A stretch of 43,237 nt of DNA from a virus (IMGVR_UViG_3300047284_000541:1-43237); one strand, 5' to 3'. Shown: positions 9,001 to 15,079, numbered from the stretch's first letter. Made by a program: numbers and translations. Notes: a model not told the origin generated them from the sequence alone.

Positions 9001-11868
9001 CCCCCGATGAGCTTCGACATGCTCGGCGTCGCAGTAATTGAAAATTACAAACGGGTGATGATGGGTTCCTTTTACGCCCTTAGCCCCCAAGACAAGAAGG
9101 TCGCTTACAGGACGACCAAGCTACTTCAGCACCTCACTGAAGCAAAGACCAAGGTGGCCCTGCCTTTGGTCAATTTCCAAGAATTAAGGGGCGGGCTCCC
9201 CGACATCGCGGCGCTTTTGAGCCATCCCAAGCAGGACACGGATGTGCATCTCAGCCCGTGCATGTATTGGGTCGACATCCCCAAGCTCACGGAAAAAGCA
9301 AGCAAGGGCGACGCCCTGAGCCAAGAAGGCGTAGTCGCGAACGCAAGGGCCCGGTTGATGGCGCTTGGAGACGACATGTATGACTCCGAGAACGCCGACG
9401 CCGTCCACTTGTTCGTGCAAGCAGAACTTGGCCTGCTCCTTGGTGAGCCGGTCATGAGCCAGAGCCAAGTCAAGAACGGCACCATGCTCACGGCCATGCG
9501 CCCGGTTTCCATGATGAGGTTCCAGCTTGGCGTTATCCTCAATTGGATTGGAAGCTCATTCGAGGAATTCACGGAAATCATGGGCAAGCTCAGCCCCGAT
9601 AGCTTCAAGTGGGAAGACCAGAAGGTTAAGGAGGGCTTTGCCGCAATCGATGGGCTCACTCCGCGCGAGTCAAACTTGCTCAAGAACGTCGTATGCGGAT
9701 TCAACGCGTATGATTGGGATTCTGCCAATCTTCAGCCCACTGACCGCGTCGTCCACGGGTACACGTTGCTGGGCTTGCTCCATTATTCCGTGTTGGCGCA
9801 TGACGCCCTTAAGGGCGGAAGCTCGGCTCAGGCCCTTAAAAATCTCGAGGCCTCCATCAAGGCGCCGTATGAGAGGAAGTTCCTTGAACTCAGGTCTCAA
9901 AACCTCAATGAAGCTGAGCAGAGATTCTTGATGCTGGGCAGGAATTATGGGCCGGTGTACGTGCATGCCAGAGCGATTCAGGAAAACTACCAGACCAAGG
10001 ACTTTTCGTTCACGAACTTTGACAGTCTCCACCTAGCCCAGCACAACACCGCCAAGACTGTCATGGGACAATACGTCGAGTTCCTGATGCGAGGCCATTA
10101 TTACACGGTCAGGAACTTGAGCCGACAGCTTCCTCTCGACGAAATGAAGAAGCGCGTGGCAGAGCTCGAGAAGGGCCTTGGCCTCACGACGGAGTCTTTC
10201 AACTACCCGGATACGATTCCTTTCGGAGAGGAAAACTCATACCGCCCAATCGCCATGGGCGTCATGACCATGCAGGCAATCCAGATGGGCAAGCGCGCCC
10301 TGACCTTCATGGACGCCAGACATCACAGGGCAAGGTTCAGCTCGACCAACAACATAGCTATGGCCGTCAGAATCGGCGACCTCTGCATCACCGGCATGAA
10401 CACGTCAGCTGGAAGAAGCTCAACGCTTTGTGAGGCGTTTTATTTCCTGTCGGAAGCGGCCAAACGCGACGACATCCACGGCCAGCGCCTGAGGCACATT
10501 CTGACTCCGCGCGGGAAGGAGCAATTCCTTTTGAATCTCAAGCCAGAAGACAGGGAGTTGATTCTTGATGGGGTTGATAGGCCGAAAAACGTCAGCTCAT
10601 ACCTAGAGAACGGCAAGGCGTCCCGGTTTGGCGACCTCATGTTCTCTCCGGACGAAATGACGCCGATTACCTTCAGCCAAATCACGTCGGAAGCCCTCGA
10701 CGCGGTGCTTGCCGACGCCCCGCTGGTCAACGAGACTTACAAGGAGATGTTAAAGGACCGCCTTGTGGTCTTCATGCAGACCTCGCTCGGCGGTTGCAGT
10801 ATCAGTCGGCTCGGAGTAAAAACGGACCTGAGCAATTACGGCGAGTCCACTCAGGACATAATGTTGAAGAGCTTCTCTTGGATGAAGAACAGCGTCAGCC
10901 CCATAGCCCTGATACCTTATGGTCGCACGCATGGGTACAACAGCAACTACGGTTCCCCGTCTTGGTTGAACGACCTGCTGTACGCCGGTTGCAGTCAGGA
11001 GGCACGAGACGCCGTGTCCAACGACGCGTTCGAGCTTCCCGCGTACCGTTCCACCGGCTCCGACTCATTCGAAATCATGGACAAGTCGGGCAAGGTGATT
11101 GCAACCGCCATCGGCCGAAAGATGCTCATGGAGCGCCTTGCCCAGCTCTCGAAATACAGGGGCAAGGTTCCCTTCGTCACCAACTTCATCAAACAGTTCG
11201 GAGCAATTGGCGCCTACCCTCTCGATTCATTCCTTCTGCCCGCGAAGGGCAGGCAGGGGCCCACCGGCATGGGAATCGACCAGATGCTCACGCCTTCCGA
11301 CTACCCCGAGCTCAACAACATGTCCGAGGTCGACAAAATTCCGGGCTTTTACAAGACCGGATTCGGGAGGAGCGCATGGAAAGACGCGGCTGAATTCAAG
11401 GGGGCCATGCCTGTCATCAAGCTTGAGGGCAACGACCCCGGCGAGACGAGGGACGCCCTTCCATACCCCTACGACACCAGATACTCGAGCGGAGATAGCG
11501 GTTTTAATTCCTCTAGGCCGCGCCAGAACATGGGCCCGACCGCCTTCGGTAGCGACTCCCTCTCTGGGAACCAAAACACCCCGCTGAGGGCGTTCCTTTA
11601 TGCCCTCGGAATCAGGAAAAGCAGTTCGTCAGAAGAGCTTTACTGGGGCATGGCAAAGGTGACGGGATTCACCGCGCCGACCTTCGTCATAAGGCCCTTC
11701 TACCCCACCGAGTCCCACGTCAGGGAGTTTGAAAAGCTCATTGTCAATGGCATGTCCATGCTGACCTACGTCAATGGCGGCTCGCCCGAGCTGGACGTGA
11801 TGAGGAAGGCCCGGCTGATGAACGGCTACGTCCAAGACAACCCGGCACGCGATGAACCCGCCCGATGA
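1..11868 (+). CDS. Giant phage polyvalent protein, 5' end outside window
   Basis: The frame is open from base 1, so the gene is truncated at its start; the GTG at 70 is only an internal codon. At least 3,955 residues are present. Numbering from base 70, an HExxH motif lies at 50-54 inside a helix-like stretch. A downstream NEIQAR motif (E282) matches the glutamate-containing motif that follows HExxH in zinc-peptidase-like domains of phage large polyvalent proteins. Residues about 1515-1536 (H, FD, then GG-FFFSPD) resemble an ADP-ribosyltransferase-like core. Residues 2690-2695 (EEIQSD) match a second polyvalent-protein domain. I saw no signal peptide and no T7/N4-type RNA polymerase motifs. 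The gene sits directly before the lysis genes and is last in the virion module, which suggests a virion-carried protein ejected into the host. The polyvalent class is well supported; individual activities are inference. Confidence 0.85.
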   Translation, partial: ADSYASSAVQPNIKSNDPGSFYIVLGVRSLADDEFIPSENEEVAKRTGRRWYEAEALRSLHVHLNPIATTLLHEVQHVIQYIEGMRDPVISPVHWVKAIQLATLARLMGVKENIMPVQATNELIQAYKATKTLPVEAVGVDFDENYKASWEDSFRALDSVIRGPVVSHFRSHSRTYLLRATEGFARTLTGLAARGAAQVEHAEKAVLLHESAKAALTLEQANHVYVQLKDLEAETRDNKEFNRLWFNDFGLQQAIRAANVARHAWIYENEKSLILAGTHAVSARRFVEIFTENFMVINYATMANEIQARVTQARLGMSEEELAKNPREDINVPNGSVLAVIKESLRQSDKTAEELGRDFFKLQMGGSAPVFKIMESMIGDLGEEGPFRDLGNLALIRYFASAANDELEALGKFVISSRGWTVGEDGKLRLQTGDYVVAGKFDEFLSKARDAAGITTEDREAITFSGATFDKFLTIKDVLQLSELKVTAENVMSTGNSAIDAVMSDDFPAKIKGGNLRVELSKISSVSEVAMSLCNVDKIAEKFAEDDLTKSDLLNIMCFAHDMVSAGIVNIARHPIVTNAEDLVMNMTKEQFARLDKAHKFFPGTNFLKRSFGRIPVQGFFKVRFNKVELDEEAIRGVEMFSRLSPEQSAAFGADALIERFKKNKLIESVTGSSVTPINPARVNRINSSINRHLNMVAPFFESAIKKMSETNEVDAIRKIASQIMTDLEKSVMEISLSSALFPSVRDSDSALAVSMPGQPSVEQRRAIKGLGGQYQQSERTSGVELIRLNQFKHRERVTRYWGLPYYGVPNPVFAGITGALIDLNNGPYEGASFAAEITPALISPSAGYLHVPANQGGGKLSDVNSSPRIFTNVPIHEIIKQIQDAHYHGNSPYTISDGLYGSLHGTANSINEHLQRFRSCYDCLQKIEAAPQSFNWDEITWNYVVSGIVQAAGKEYNFGEHGPSQCEALTEGQRQTAKMVLLTAISELEKRVPVITKALELKAEIALDYAERQQKYEEIAKAQISPNMQGTLGAFAGALMHFKGIIPMSEDVVISGFSADGYVLRNKKDSVLAIPSTNYAVSPTEHFINLANNSGFVSTENVMREGVAMLSIEHNVDSLMHGIIAPPWGDPAAGVIAKTSTSRLFPVAGNLEKVLTAMSAEGPVPFYPSTGYQGLSDVARGSLLGSIKLAHSLILTYVEDAAAEAAKKSEGSYNDEVLSKQSFTKHYASISGTLNRIWGNPIFLSETKLGPVGMFQHQGLSPVMVGAASAANVLAVVESGLPKAHSERLVYDDVLHKQQYEICAEEVRKEFNNPTGPDGALNLNAIRIAVEAYMSMLGAGALGRVAHNISTSQSLETIIDSHATIWLKNVDAGSRLKNLITANNEKLSTTIAEAGIERAIDSVNQASIDSWLSGVSIKAGSKLGHESDLYKFVAGQIASMIGDVNFWIGHFSAIAAFKELKSYIPVQKPGDEFDAVSFDFVRPGRTTSRTVDAKNLMYGFKQAVGVQNNSAVASTSSALILTGRMQHKTRHQQATGHSFDSPTFIDRPAGGGFFFSPDARTANFIEDKVSLQGHPTDKAYSNMSPFGFIGSTGALYGRAAPHNDFEGGKHVRYVLRSSYAEIGAGPVSLYDAIRRTSQTVRLQTSPLTMDSETSTAKSGEPQKLTYDLLTLQRSVASKISANNIQSIASQFGKEKVSIPAARHRIGPKVHPYVLGLKETRNKDIRELFLHSHSFSKNPLFMSLAGFDAPARPAMEDASHYNPAFSWRRLGDGRIMFNYSPTLNVLGYWQATEKWRDGQWPTGIPYQFGAGWDVNKGVLIPNAMSRSMSNLITLQKGHRSLTGAVGSLVHGLKKYEFMSPAVLEAMHQGVEARFARFEMPAEALKEYSKSPPMANKVPEGLKQYFDSASFSSERPDFASGGALYENVEKSLLLSSQGLSYFTFVLPKNANINHFMEVMALIHEAGSVIMSNPNVTMLSGEIGQSLIFAPNSKNFLAEAEEAVDRFYKGGFFASEAAFAEAVAGESAISDRSFEELLSGAPSSSSSVAVNSLKRKLVFSPNTINDMEAAFQMMSLKPSGYFVPQAERQLKAHGETKLAIQHLFPGREDLLEYAWDKGANVSVFKNRSDGRYTVAYDSYDTVDANGMPSKRRIVLTVKNESEASRIAQQVSASATEAAFVKSSMTDYVIEDVGSGAASDERPFRARSYRPDKGFDEVNEWRVLGIEKAFASKDEAKVVASELNKQKVVTGKVKPPTVIELSYDSDAGEIESVLRSNISFGTHAPIQYALASLRAVKNGLDKHKRMKPSMTGAEWFDFMSYHRISKHEMRTLNLAMLFHLNLEAQLTRSDVARYINAVYVKTGRAMGREHSNILTDTSMKAWPYMQYASLAHKLRAKMMADSLMQMYAKIEEKIGAYGITNFLVSSGEGDPREGDHIVAAYSALRDIHIQMLRESLSAVTSEAYAQKFFEETKGKTLPEIFKMVAMNDKPIARAISAAVMYHFANSMGRQENAAKLSSLAGILGIDLAVETPEGNMDTGDITSNLVKLAQNSELGGSGFPAPKVPPVLRPGEEQNLSAKSANTWGTYSSGVGPYYFDVYHTDIAPNAERFGKERMFFEQKAQDARNRKDYQEAQKYERIIESMLSLEKVRRAILENGHFAKGAGHINSPDDTHQLFHLRYGEGIVQSAVPPGAKASDVQFFLNDDKNLPFNSLNIEEIQSDTFQKYTYGPGGSVGFKAPYGIALPFDRKSAEASKFMEEWRSLTNTIASAEAGFAEKCVTSNVLLNSGALRYFHAGLNNSYYRKFEELPEVHKWLIFQSIKLELDNPDGSPEFAINDISRIGWIESPTEKIQVPESLRKSLPGMDGVLTVPKIVRSDLPATDSWVISVATRAYLNSDTGSGAAANMRSPNNVMELSFANIGGNMSNLLQLGDPNFNPTLSSALVNPFFSSSTLTRETSVVDLAVRMFMSNADNAKFVMDNLGGYFEQVDTRHHQERETSEGLKPPMSFDMLGVAVIENYKRVMMGSFYALSPQDKKVAYRTTKLLQHLTEAKTKVALPLVNFQELRGGLPDIAALLSHPKQDTDVHLSPCMYWVDIPKLTEKASKGDALSQEGVVANARARLMALGDDMYDSENADAVHLFVQAELGLLLGEPVMSQSQVKNGTMLTAMRPVSMMRFQLGVILNWIGSSFEEFTEIMGKLSPDSFKWEDQKVKEGFAAIDGLTPRESNLLKNVVCGFNAYDWDSANLQPTDRVVHGYTLLGLLHYSVLAHDALKGGSSAQALKNLEASIKAPYERKFLELRSQNLNEAEQRFLMLGRNYGPVYVHARAIQENYQTKDFSFTNFDSLHLAQHNTAKTVMGQYVEFLMRGHYYTVRNLSRQLPLDEMKKRVAELEKGLGLTTESFNYPDTIPFGEENSYRPIAMGVMTMQAIQMGKRALTFMDARHHRARFSSTNNIAMAVRIGDLCITGMNTSAGRSSTLCEAFYFLSEAAKRDDIHGQRLRHILTPRGKEQFLLNLKPEDRELILDGVDRPKNVSSYLENGKASRFGDLMFSPDEMTPITFSQITSEALDAVLADAPLVNETYKEMLKDRLVVFMQTSLGGCSISRLGVKTDLSNYGESTQDIMLKSFSWMKNSVSPIALIPYGRTHGYNSNYGSPSWLNDLLYAGCSQEARDAVSNDAFELPAYRSTGSDSFEIMDKSGKVIATAIGRKMLMERLAQLSKYRGKVPFVTNFIKQFGAIGAYPLDSFLLPAKGRQGPTGMGIDQMLTPSDYPELNNMSEVDKIPGFYKTGFGRSAWKDAAEFKGAMPVIKLEGNDPGETRDALPYPYDTRYSSGDSGFNSSRPRQNMGPTAFGSDSLSGNQNTPLRAFLYALGIRKSSSSEELYWGMAKVTGFTAPTFVIRPFYPTESHVREFEKLIVNGMSMLTYVNGGSPELDVMRKARLMNGYVQDNPARDEPAR

Positions 11869-12148
11869 TAGGTTGATTCAGACCCTAGAGGACCTGAAGA
11901 AGGGCGGCTGGTTCGTGGCCGTGCTCGGGGCGCTTGGAGCTTTCCTGCGCCTGTTGCTTTCCAAGGACGCCCCGAAGGCCACGGAATGGGTGCGGCGCAT
12001 CTTGGCGGGGGCCGTCATGGGCCTGCTCTGTTATTTCGCAATCCATGGACTGATTGACCCCGTCTATGAGGCCATCGCCTATTCGGTCAGCGGGGCCGTC
12101 TCCAATGAACTGGTCAAAATCCTAACCAACAAAGTCAAACATGCGTAA
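11852..12148 (+). CDS. Holin-like small membrane protein
   Basis: The product has 98 residues and three likely membrane segments, at about 18-36, 49-66 and 72-90. A basic stretch with Lys and Arg lies between the first two. Size, topology and position resemble phage holins of the LydA/class I-II type, which permeabilise the inner membrane to time lysis. The gene overlaps the end of the giant gene by 17 nt and the next gene by 8 nt (ATGCGTAA), so translation is probably coupled. The following gene is a spanin-like lipoprotein, which supports a lysis role. Assignment rests on topology and context; no family-specific residue is diagnostic. Confidence 0.7.
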   Translation: MNPPDDRLIQTLEDLKKGGWFVAVLGALGAFLRLLLSKDAPKATEWVRRILAGAVMGLLCYFAIHGLIDPVYEAIAYSVSGAVSNELVKILTNKVKHA

Positions 12149-12851
12149 GCTAATCCTGTTGCTCGCCCTGTGTGGGTGCACCTCCAAGCCGGACCCAACG
12201 GTCAAGGCGCCAGCCCCTGAGACGCCAGCGAAGGACGCCTATGTTGAGCGTCTGGAGGCCGAGGCGGGAGAAGGCGCGGCCGCGCTCGCCGCCGCCAAGC
12301 CGCACATCGAGGGCAAGGGAAAGCCGTTGGTCGAACTGACTGAGACCCGGCTCTCTGGCATCCAGAAGCCAACCGCCGCGGCGGTCGAGAAATACTCCAA
12401 GGCCATCAACAACCAGAAGGCCATGGACGAAGAGAAGGCCAAGGCCAAGAAGGTCGACGAGGAGACCAGCAAGATGGCGGCCCGCATCGCCCAGATGGAC
12501 AAGGAGAACAACGACCTCAAGACCAGCTTGGAGACCATGAAGAAGGAGGACGCTTGGAGGGAGGTCCGGGAAAGCTTCCTCAAGATGGCCATGCTGTTCG
12601 GTTTCGCAGGAGCCGCCTTCATCTTGGCCAACACGCTCATAGGCAAGGGACTGAAATCAGGAGTCGTAATGTTCATGTTGTCGGGAGTTAGCGCCGCGAC
12701 ACCATTCGTACTACGCGACTTGGTTGAGTCTCCTTGGTTCAAATACACGGCAATCGGCATCGCCGTGCTTGGATTGGGTTTCGGAGCATGGGCCGCCATT
12801 TCGACCCACAGGGAAGTGAGAAGTCGCTTGCGCACAGGGGAGAGTTCATAG
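12141..12851 (+). CDS. Lipoprotein with coiled coil and C-terminal membrane segments (spanin-like)
   Basis: The 236-residue product starts with a short lipoprotein signal, with a lipobox of Leu-Cys-Gly before Cys13. A Pro/Ala-rich stretch follows, then a long charged, heptad-like helical region at about 60-145. Three hydrophobic segments lie at about 149-166, 172-190 and 202-222, and the tail is basic. A lipidated N-terminus plus C-terminal membrane anchor is the plan of unimolecular spanins such as T1 gp11, which link the outer and inner membranes and fuse them at lysis. Those have a single C-terminal segment, so three is unusual. It directly follows the holin candidate and is the last rightward gene before a convergent terminator region. 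Spanin function is an inference. Confidence 0.6.
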   Translation: MRKLILLLALCGCTSKPDPTVKAPAPETPAKDAYVERLEAEAGEGAAALAAAKPHIEGKGKPLVELTETRLSGIQKPTAAAVEKYSKAINNQKAMDEEKAKAKKVDEETSKMAARIAQMDKENNDLKTSLETMKKEDAWREVRESFLKMAMLFGFAGAAFILANTLIGKGLKSGVVMFMLSGVSAATPFVLRDLVESPWFKYTAIGIAVLGLGFGAWAAISTHREVRSRLRTGESS

Positions 12852-12914
12852 CATGGGCTGTGCGTGGGCCAGTCTCGCGCCTTAGTTGTGTCGTGAGGTG
12901 CCTTAGGGCTTAAA

Positions 12915-12938
12915 GGGGACGCAAGTCCCCGCCTTGCG
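12915..12938. other. Two mutually exclusive hairpins in a convergent gap
   Basis: GGGGAC (12915-12920) pairs with GTCCCC (12925-12930) around a GCAA loop. CGCAAG (12920-12925) can instead pair with CTTGCG (12933-12938). The two stems share bases 12920-12925, so only one can form. The site lies between the last rightward lysis gene and the end of the leftward operon. No long T-run follows on either strand. The rest of 12852-13031 holds a duplicated GCCTTAG and a leftward terminator, with no convincing gene. Confidence 0.5.
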
Positions 12939-12975
12939 AGCAACCAGTTTACATAACTCCCAAAATCACGGGCTT

Positions 12976-13010
12976 TTGTAAAAAGAAAGAGGCCCGGTCT
13001 CCCGGGCCCC
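12976..13010 (-). terminator. Rho-independent terminator of the leftward operon
   Basis: On the minus strand a 7-bp GC stem (12991-12997 with 13002-13008, 4-base loop) is followed by a T-rich tract TCTTTCTTTTT. It lies about 25 bases past the stop codon of the last leftward gene at 13032. There is no T-run on the plus strand. Confidence 0.8.
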
Positions 13011-13031
13011 TGCGGTTCGCTCTGAGTCTCC

Positions 13032-13457
13032 TCAGATAATGCCGATGGACTTGAGAAGCTTCCTCAGCTTCGCGGCGTCCTTGACGGTCGGCTTGGGCTT
13101 GCTGGCGGACTTGATGCCCCTGATGAACTCCCGCTTCTTGGGCCTGATGCTGAAGGCGCTGAGAACCTCAGCGTTCAGTCCGTGAGACCTGCAGTACCTG
13201 CGGTACGCGAGTTCCCGGACGAGCCCTGCGCGGATGATGTCGGAACGGGTGATGCCGCTTGCGGCGCACTCGGCCTCCAGTTCGTCCATCAGCCCCTTGG
13301 TGATGCTGGTCGTGGCGTTGAGCAGTTTGCCCTTCAGCCCGAGCGAGATTACGCTCCGGCGTCCGTGCTCCCTGTCCTTGTGGACCAGCGTCCCGTACGG
13401 GCGCTTCTTGGTGTTCACCGAGGTGTCCGCCTCGGCCTTGTTGGTGTCGTGTTTCAC
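13032..13457 (-). CDS. Ribbon-helix-helix-like small protein, unknown target
   Basis: The 141-residue protein is basic. Its middle (about 55-92) contains two helices separated by an SGITRSD turn, like the helix-turn-helix half of ribbon-helix-helix DNA-binding proteins. The C-terminus is rich in Lys and Pro. The start is GTG, preceded by a leader with CACCCACACGACAC, matching the A/C-rich leaders of other genes in this operon. It is the last gene of the leftward operon, 18 bases after the Erf gene. A transcription or copy-control role is possible but unproven. Confidence 0.55.
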   Translation of the reverse strand: MKHDTNKAEADTSVNTKKRPYGTLVHKDREHGRRSVISLGLKGKLLNATTSITKGLMDELEAECAASGITRSDIIRAGLVRELAYRRYCRSHGLNAEVLSAFSIRPKKREFIRGIKSASKPKPTVKDAAKLRKLLKSIGII

Positions 13458-13475
13458 GTGTCGTGTGGGTGGAGA

Positions 13476-14213
13476 TTAGAACGGAACGTCGTCCGAGGTG
13501 GAGTCGGTCATGCCACCCTTGCGGGAGTTGGCGATGATGTCGAGGGCTTCCCTGAGTCTGAGGTCAAGGTCGCTGACCTTGCCGTTGTACGGCTTCGGGG
13601 CCCACTTCTCGATGTACCACAGGAGGGAGTTCTCGGGCAACGACCCGAGGGTCTGGCCTTTGTTCTTGCCGAAGTGAAGCGGCACGTTGAGGGCGGCCGC
13701 CAAGTCGCTGTTGACCGGGGCTTCGAGCACCTTCTGGGGAAGGGGCGGCGTGGGAAGCGCGGCTGGCTTGGCAAATACTCCGGTGCCCTTGGTGACCGCG
13801 GGCGCGGATTTGGCCGTCCTGTCGGCTTCAGCGTCGTCGTCCGAAGTGGCCAGATTTGCCACGGATGCGATGGCGTACCGTCTCAAATAGGAGACGAGTG
13901 AGCCGACGTCCTGACCCTTGACGCCCTCGGTGACGGGGAGCGTGACCTTGCGCGAGATGTAGCCGCCTCCGGAATGGAGCACCATGGTCTCGACGCCGAT
14001 GGAGTTCCCGTCCGACACGGGAAACTGCACGATGGCGAGCCCGTGCTGGGCGAAGATGGCCTTGGTCCCGGCGATGTGCTGGCCGAGCGTGGCGTAGGCG
14101 TTCTTGTGGAACGGGTTCTCCGCATCCGCGACTACGTCACGGGTGCGGGCGATGGCCTCGGCGTACGCTTTCGCGAACTCGGGCGTGATGTTCTGGGTTT
14201 GGTTGGTATCCAT
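13476..14213 (-). CDS. Erf-family single-strand annealing protein with SSB-like tail
   Basis: The 245-residue product has an Erf-type N-terminal domain, including NPFHKNAYATL near 33-43 and SYLRRYA at 108-114 followed by an Asp triplet at 125-127. The family anneals complementary single strands in recombination and genome circularisation. A Pro/Ala linker follows, then a small HFGKNKGQTLGSLP-type motif near 180-200 that occurs in several phage recombination proteins. The last five residues are DDVPF, the acidic tip typical of SSB proteins, which recruits repair enzymes. The gene lies in the same leftward operon as a RecE-like exonuclease, so the two probably act as a recombination pair. Confidence 0.88.
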   Translation of the reverse strand: MDTNQTQNITPEFAKAYAEAIARTRDVVADAENPFHKNAYATLGQHIAGTKAIFAQHGLAIVQFPVSDGNSIGVETMVLHSGGGYISRKVTLPVTEGVKGQDVGSLVSYLRRYAIASVANLATSDDDAEADRTAKSAPAVTKGTGVFAKPAALPTPPLPQKVLEAPVNSDLAAALNVPLHFGKNKGQTLGSLPENSLLWYIEKWAPKPYNGKVSDLDLRLREALDIIANSRKGGMTDSTSDDVPF

Positions 14214-14219
14214 GGGAGA

Positions 14220-14405
14220 TTACTTGGTCTGGGCGGTCTGCACGACCAAGGTGTTCTGGTCGTTGCTGACGAAGTTGATGAGGATGAGGCGCATGAAGTC
14301 TGCGCGAGAAACGCCGATTTTGTCAGCGGTCTCCTTCAACTTGATGGCGTGGACTTCCGGGATTTTGACCCACAGAAGCTTGGTCTTGTTTTCTTCTTTC
14401 TTCAT
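14220..14405 (-). CDS. Small ribbon-helix-helix-like protein
   Basis: I chose the ATG at 14405, giving 61 residues, because it follows an A/C-rich leader (CCCAAACAACAA) and overlaps the upstream stop as ATGA. A longer upstream frame reads through the neighbouring gene with low-complexity sequence and is unlikely. The protein has a strand-like KLLWVKIPE segment, then two helices around a GVSRADF turn, the usual ribbon-helix-helix arrangement. It may be a regulator; the target is unknown. Confidence 0.6.
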   Translation of the reverse strand: MKKEENKTKLLWVKIPEVHAIKLKETADKIGVSRADFMRLILINFVSNDQNTLVVQTAQTK

Positions 14406-14683
14406 TTGTTGTTTGGGTGGAAGAGTTCCTTCAGGAGCGTGGTGATGATGGCCGCCCTGACCTTGCCGAGCAGGTCGACCTTCTCCTTGCCGTGGAGCCA
14501 ATAGCGGCCCTGCTCCCTAATCTTGCACCCCATGGAGCCCCAAGAGGTGTAGCCGTCGGCGTAGAGGGCCTTGCACAGGTCGTACAGGCGCTCGTCATTC
14601 TGGATGCAGAGCATGAGGCGGACGGTGGGTTCCATGTCTTTGTCAGGCGGTACGAAACCGCGGATTGGGATTGGTGATGGCAT
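14402..14683 (-). CDS. Small protein of unknown function
   Basis: I do not recognise this 93-residue protein. It has an N-terminal Pro-rich stretch, then a mixed helical region with two Cys and several aromatic residues (GYTSWGSMG). The start at 14683 is favoured over one 30 bases upstream because it follows the recurring ACACGAC leader, which is preceded by a GC hairpin. It overlaps the next gene by 4 nt (ATGA), so the two are probably translationally coupled. Confidence 0.6.
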   Translation of the reverse strand: MPSPIPIRGFVPPDKDMEPTVRLMLCIQNDERLYDLCKALYADGYTSWGSMGCKIREQGRYWLHGKEKVDLLGKVRAAIITTLLKELFHPNNK

Positions 14684-14702
14684 GTCGTGTGGAAAATTGG
14701 AA

Positions 14703-14717
14703 GGGGGCTTCACCCCC
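14703..14717 (-). promoter_or_regulatory. GC hairpin before an A/C-rich leader
   Basis: GGGGG (14703-14707) pairs with CCCCC (14713-14717) around a 5-base loop. On the minus strand it is followed by TTCCAATTTTCC and then the ACACGAC leader of the 14683 gene. The same order of hairpin, TTCAATTT and A/C leader occurs at 18547-18560. It could be an attenuator, weak terminator or RNA-processing site. Confidence 0.4.
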
Positions 14718-14727
14718 CGGACGGAGA

Positions 14728-14979
14728 TTAGAGACTTCCGTTGGCCTTGGACTTCTCGAGTTCTTTGACTCGCTGGGAGAGTTCTTCCACCGCGCTGATT
14801 ACGGCGTTGTGGAGGTGAACAATCCCGGAAGCGTTGCTGAGGTCGAGGTCGGAGAGGCGGACGCCCAGACCCTTTATGACGGGGTCCTGCACGTTGTCCC
14901 TTTCGGCCTTGAGGGACTCGATGGTTTCTTCGAGTTCCTTCAGCTTTGCTTCGATGCCCTTGATGTTGATTTCAGACAT
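14728..14979 (-). CDS. Coiled-coil small protein, unknown function
   Basis: The 83-residue protein has heptad-like helices at both ends (about 8-30 and 60-78), rich in Glu, Lys and Leu. The middle segment reads LSDLDLSNASGIVHLHNAV. This suggests a dimeric or trimeric coiled-coil protein, with no recognised family. The start follows a roughly 100-base gap holding a perfect 7-bp dyad and an A/C-rich leader with CAACAACAACACAAC. The gap suggests separate regulation from the helicase-loader gene upstream. Confidence 0.6.
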   Translation of the reverse strand: MSEINIKGIEAKLKELEETIESLKAERDNVQDPVIKGLGVRLSDLDLSNASGIVHLHNAVISAVEELSQRVKELEKSKANGSL

Positions 14980-15008
14980 GATTGCGTTGTGTTGTTGTTG
15001 TCGGTTTT

Positions 15009-15026
15009 ACCCAATGTTTATTGGGT
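15009..15026 (-). promoter_or_regulatory. Perfect dyad upstream of the coiled-coil gene
   Basis: ACCCAAT (15009-15015) and ATTGGGT (15020-15026) form a perfect 7-bp inverted repeat around GTTT. It lies 30 bases before the start at 14979, in the leader. No T-run follows it on the minus strand, so it looks more like an operator or RNA-binding hairpin than a terminator. Confidence 0.45.
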
Positions 15027-15079
15027 CGAGATGGGTTATCAAATGACTTTCGTAGTCTCCTGCAAGTCGAAAGATGAAA

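Noticed and set aside
1-11868. N4-type virion RNA polymerase in the giant protein
   Set aside because: I could not find the T7/N4 polymerase motifs in the sequence; the visible motifs are of the polyvalent type.
12239-12943. 234-codon frame antisense to the lipoprotein gene
   Set aside because: Its Ser/Ala/Leu-rich composition mirrors the coiled-coil gene; it has no leader and ends inside the gene with no downstream context.
12852-12960. tRNA near the GGGGAC hairpin
   Set aside because: The stem-loop has a 4-base loop and no T-loop sequence; no cloverleaf forms around it.
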